Shown piece after piece: positions 62,668-64,000 of a stretch of 64,000 nt of DNA. The DNA comes from Microbulbifer sp. TB1203 (GTDB taxonomy: Bacteria > Pseudomonadota > Gammaproteobacteria > Pseudomonadales > Cellvibrionaceae): assembly GCF_030997045.1 (NCBI RefSeq), contig NZ_CP116899.1, positions 1,116,001-1,180,000 on the forward strand. Reading direction: 5' to 3'. Positions within the stretch are counted from its first letter, which is position 1. Each line of letters starts with the position of its first letter. Under the pieces are notes generated by a model. That model was not told the DNA's origin, ran no database searches, and saw nothing but the letters and a program-made list of their open reading frames with translations. The position numbers and the translations under genes are program-made.

Positions 62668-63258
62668 GTGACGAGAATTGCCGTTATATATCATTCGGCC
62701 CAGGGGACAACCGAAGCTTTGGCCAGATCGGTGATTGCCGGAGCCAACGGGCTCACCGGCACTGAAGCCGTCGGAATAAAAGTAACCGGTGAGGAAATAG
62801 TCCAGGGCCGCTACCGCAATCAGCGAGCATTGGAACAGCTGGATGCGGCCGATGGCATCGTATTTGGTTCCCCCACGTTCATGGGCTGTGTTTCCGCTCA
62901 GTTCAAGGCCTTTATGGATGCGACCAGCGAACGTTATTCCCGGAGAAGTTGGGCCGGGAAGCTCGCTGCGGGCTTCACCATCGGTTCCAGCCCCAGCGGC
63001 GACCAGCTGAACACGCTGCAAACCCTGCAGGTTTTCGCCAGCCAGCACGGCATGTTGTGGATCGGTATCGACCTGCCGGCGGGGTCCGATGCTGCTGCGC
63101 GCCCTCGTCTGGGAGCACAATCCGGCCTGGTTGCAGCGCATTCCGCGGCGGGGGAAGTACACCGGCAGGATCACCTGACCGCGGAATATCTCGGGAGCAG
63201 GGTGGGGGAGTTGGCAGGATTACTGTCACGGGGAACCGGAGCGACAGGGATGCCATGA
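62668..63258 (+). CDS. Flavodoxin-like/NADPH-dependent FMN reductase family protein
   Basis: Flavoprotein of 196 residues with a flavodoxin fold. FMN phosphate loop YHSAQGTTEALARS at residues 8-21, GSPTFMGCVSAQFKAFMDAT for the isoalloxazine side (as in WrbA), and GSSPSGDQLNTLQTLQVFASQHGMLWIGIDLP. GTG start at 62668 with GTGGGAA upstream; a longer frame overlaps nat. WrbA-like quinone oxidoreductase or a related flavin reductase is likely; the C-terminal part is more divergent. Linked to nat by 13 bases. Confidence 0.82.
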   Translation: MTRIAVIYHSAQGTTEALARSVIAGANGLTGTEAVGIKVTGEEIVQGRYRNQRALEQLDAADGIVFGSPTFMGCVSAQFKAFMDATSERYSRRSWAGKLAAGFTIGSSPSGDQLNTLQTLQVFASQHGMLWIGIDLPAGSDAAARPRLGAQSGLVAAHSAAGEVHRQDHLTAEYLGSRVGELAGLLSRGTGATGMP

Positions 63259-63261
63259 CGT

Positions 63262-64000
63262 TCAGCCGGGTGCCGGCGCCAAGTTCAATCGGTAGATTCC
63301 CAGGCGTTCATCCCAGGCACGGAACGTGGCCCCTTCCGGCAGCCGCTCGTGAATGCCCAGCACCAGGGCCGCTCCCGGGTGCATCACGGCCCCTATGCGT
63401 TCGAGGGCGGTGCGTTGTAGCTCCTCGTCGAAATAGGTGAATACCAGGTTACGGCAAAGCACCAGGTCGAATGGCCCGGGGGGTGTGCTTTCGCGGATAT
63501 CTTCCACCCTGAACTCGACATTGCGCCGGAATTCCGGTTTCAGGCAATAGTTTTCCGCACGGCGAGTGAATGCCGTACCCCGCCACCCGGCGGGCAGGTC
63601 CTTGAGGCTGCTGGAGGGATAACAGGCCTCCCGGGCACGGCGGCACTGGTTGGCATCGGCATCGGAGGCGACGATGCGCAGGCGCAGATCGGAAAACGAC
63701 GGCTGCAGCCGCATCTCCCAGGCAATGGCCAGGGTATAGGGCTCTTCCCCCGCGCCCGCGCCGGCACTCCACACGTCGAGACGGTCGGCCCCTCTCGAGC
63801 GGGCCAGTTGCGCCAGCTCCGGCAACACTTCCTCAACCAGATGGGCAAATACTCCTTTGTCGCGGTAAAAGCGGGAGATGGTCACCCGCGTCATGGCGTC
63901 AAGGACGCGCCATTCCTCCGGGTGCCGGGCCAGGTAACGGCGATAGGCGGATACGTCCTCGAGCTCAAGCCGCTGGATGTGCCTGTGAAGGCGCTTGCAG
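63262..64000 (-). CDS. CheR-like methyltransferase (5' end outside the window)
   Basis: SAM-dependent methyltransferase of the CheR type; CheR enzymes methylate glutamates of chemotaxis receptors, and orphan ones act on other partners. The frame continues to the window edge (…LEDVSAYRRYLARHPEEWRV before MTRVTISRFYRD), so the start is missing. Motifs: TRVTISRFYRDKGVF (N-terminal domain), VWSAGAGAGEEPYTLAI (SAM loop), VASDADANQ and FDLVLCRNLVFTYFDEELQ. The usual WSAGCSTGEE Cys is replaced by Ala/Gly (AGAGAGEE). Convergent with the flavodoxin gene, 3 bases apart. Confidence 0.85.
   Translation of the reverse strand, partial: CKRLHRHIQRLELEDVSAYRRYLARHPEEWRVLDAMTRVTISRFYRDKGVFAHLVEEVLPELAQLARSRGADRLDVWSAGAGAGEEPYTLAIAWEMRLQPSFSDLRLRIVASDADANQCRRAREACYPSSSLKDLPAGWRGTAFTRRAENYCLKPEFRRNVEFRVEDIRESTPPGPFDLVLCRNLVFTYFDEELQRTALERIGAVMHPGAALVLGIHERLPEGATFRAWDERLGIYRLNLAPAPG

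Overview
The window looks like a chromosomal segment of a GC-rich, polysaccharide-degrading marine gammaproteobacterium of the Cellvibrionales type (Microbulbifer, Saccharophagus or Cellvibrio relatives). This is inferred from two secreted GH9 cellulases with poly-serine linkers, an M4 protease with two PPC domains, large TonB-dependent receptors, CysB, PpsR/PpsA, YajC, FadE and GlcB proteins of gammaproteobacterial type, and REP-like palindromes between genes. No rRNA or tRNA gene was seen.

Positions 1-18060 are a contact-dependent inhibition (CDI) island. A very large cdiA enters from the left edge without its start and ends in an RNase A-like toxin domain, followed by an overlapping cdiI. 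Downstream lie debris (an IS1595-type transposase start, a toxin tail, a small membrane protein). Next comes a second, promoterless cdiA 3' cassette that repeats 2.7 kb of cdiA and then switches to a different pretoxin and toxin with an Imm8-like immunity gene. A chimeric immunity-like orphan, an IS256-family insertion and a third tiny cdiA remnant close the island. The layout fits a toxin-switching locus: one expressed trunk plus silent toxin/immunity modules that can be exchanged by recombination across the long repeat.

From 18 to 36 kb the window is mostly housekeeping and transport: DUF2244 protein, Bcp peroxiredoxin, AraC-type regulator, YajC, a D-cysteine desulfhydrase-like enzyme, an AGCS amino-acid/cation symporter, a secreted M4 metalloprotease, a divergent puuA-like/puuB-like pair for glutamylated amines followed by a TonB receptor, a TetR regulator overlapping a 5'-nucleotidase, a VOC protein with a WYL regulator, and CysB.

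From 36 to 48 kb: a small CxxC redox protein, PabB, the divergent pair ppsR/ppsA controlling gluconeogenic PEP synthesis, a secreted L,D-transpeptidase with an unusual 5' leader, RraA, a DMT exporter, then fadE with an acetyl-CoA hydrolase/transferase.

From 48 to 64 kb: two tandem paralogous GH9 cellulases (one lipoprotein, one with a CBM2-like domain), isocitrate lyase divergent from a LysR regulator, malate synthase G, a second large TonB receptor, an arylamine N-acetyltransferase, a flavodoxin-like protein and the 3' part of a CheR-like methyltransferase running off the right edge. Fatty-acid oxidation (FadE), acetyl-CoA handling, the glyoxylate shunt (AceA, GlcB) and PpsA together make a coherent growth-on-C2/fatty-acid module beside cellulose degradation.
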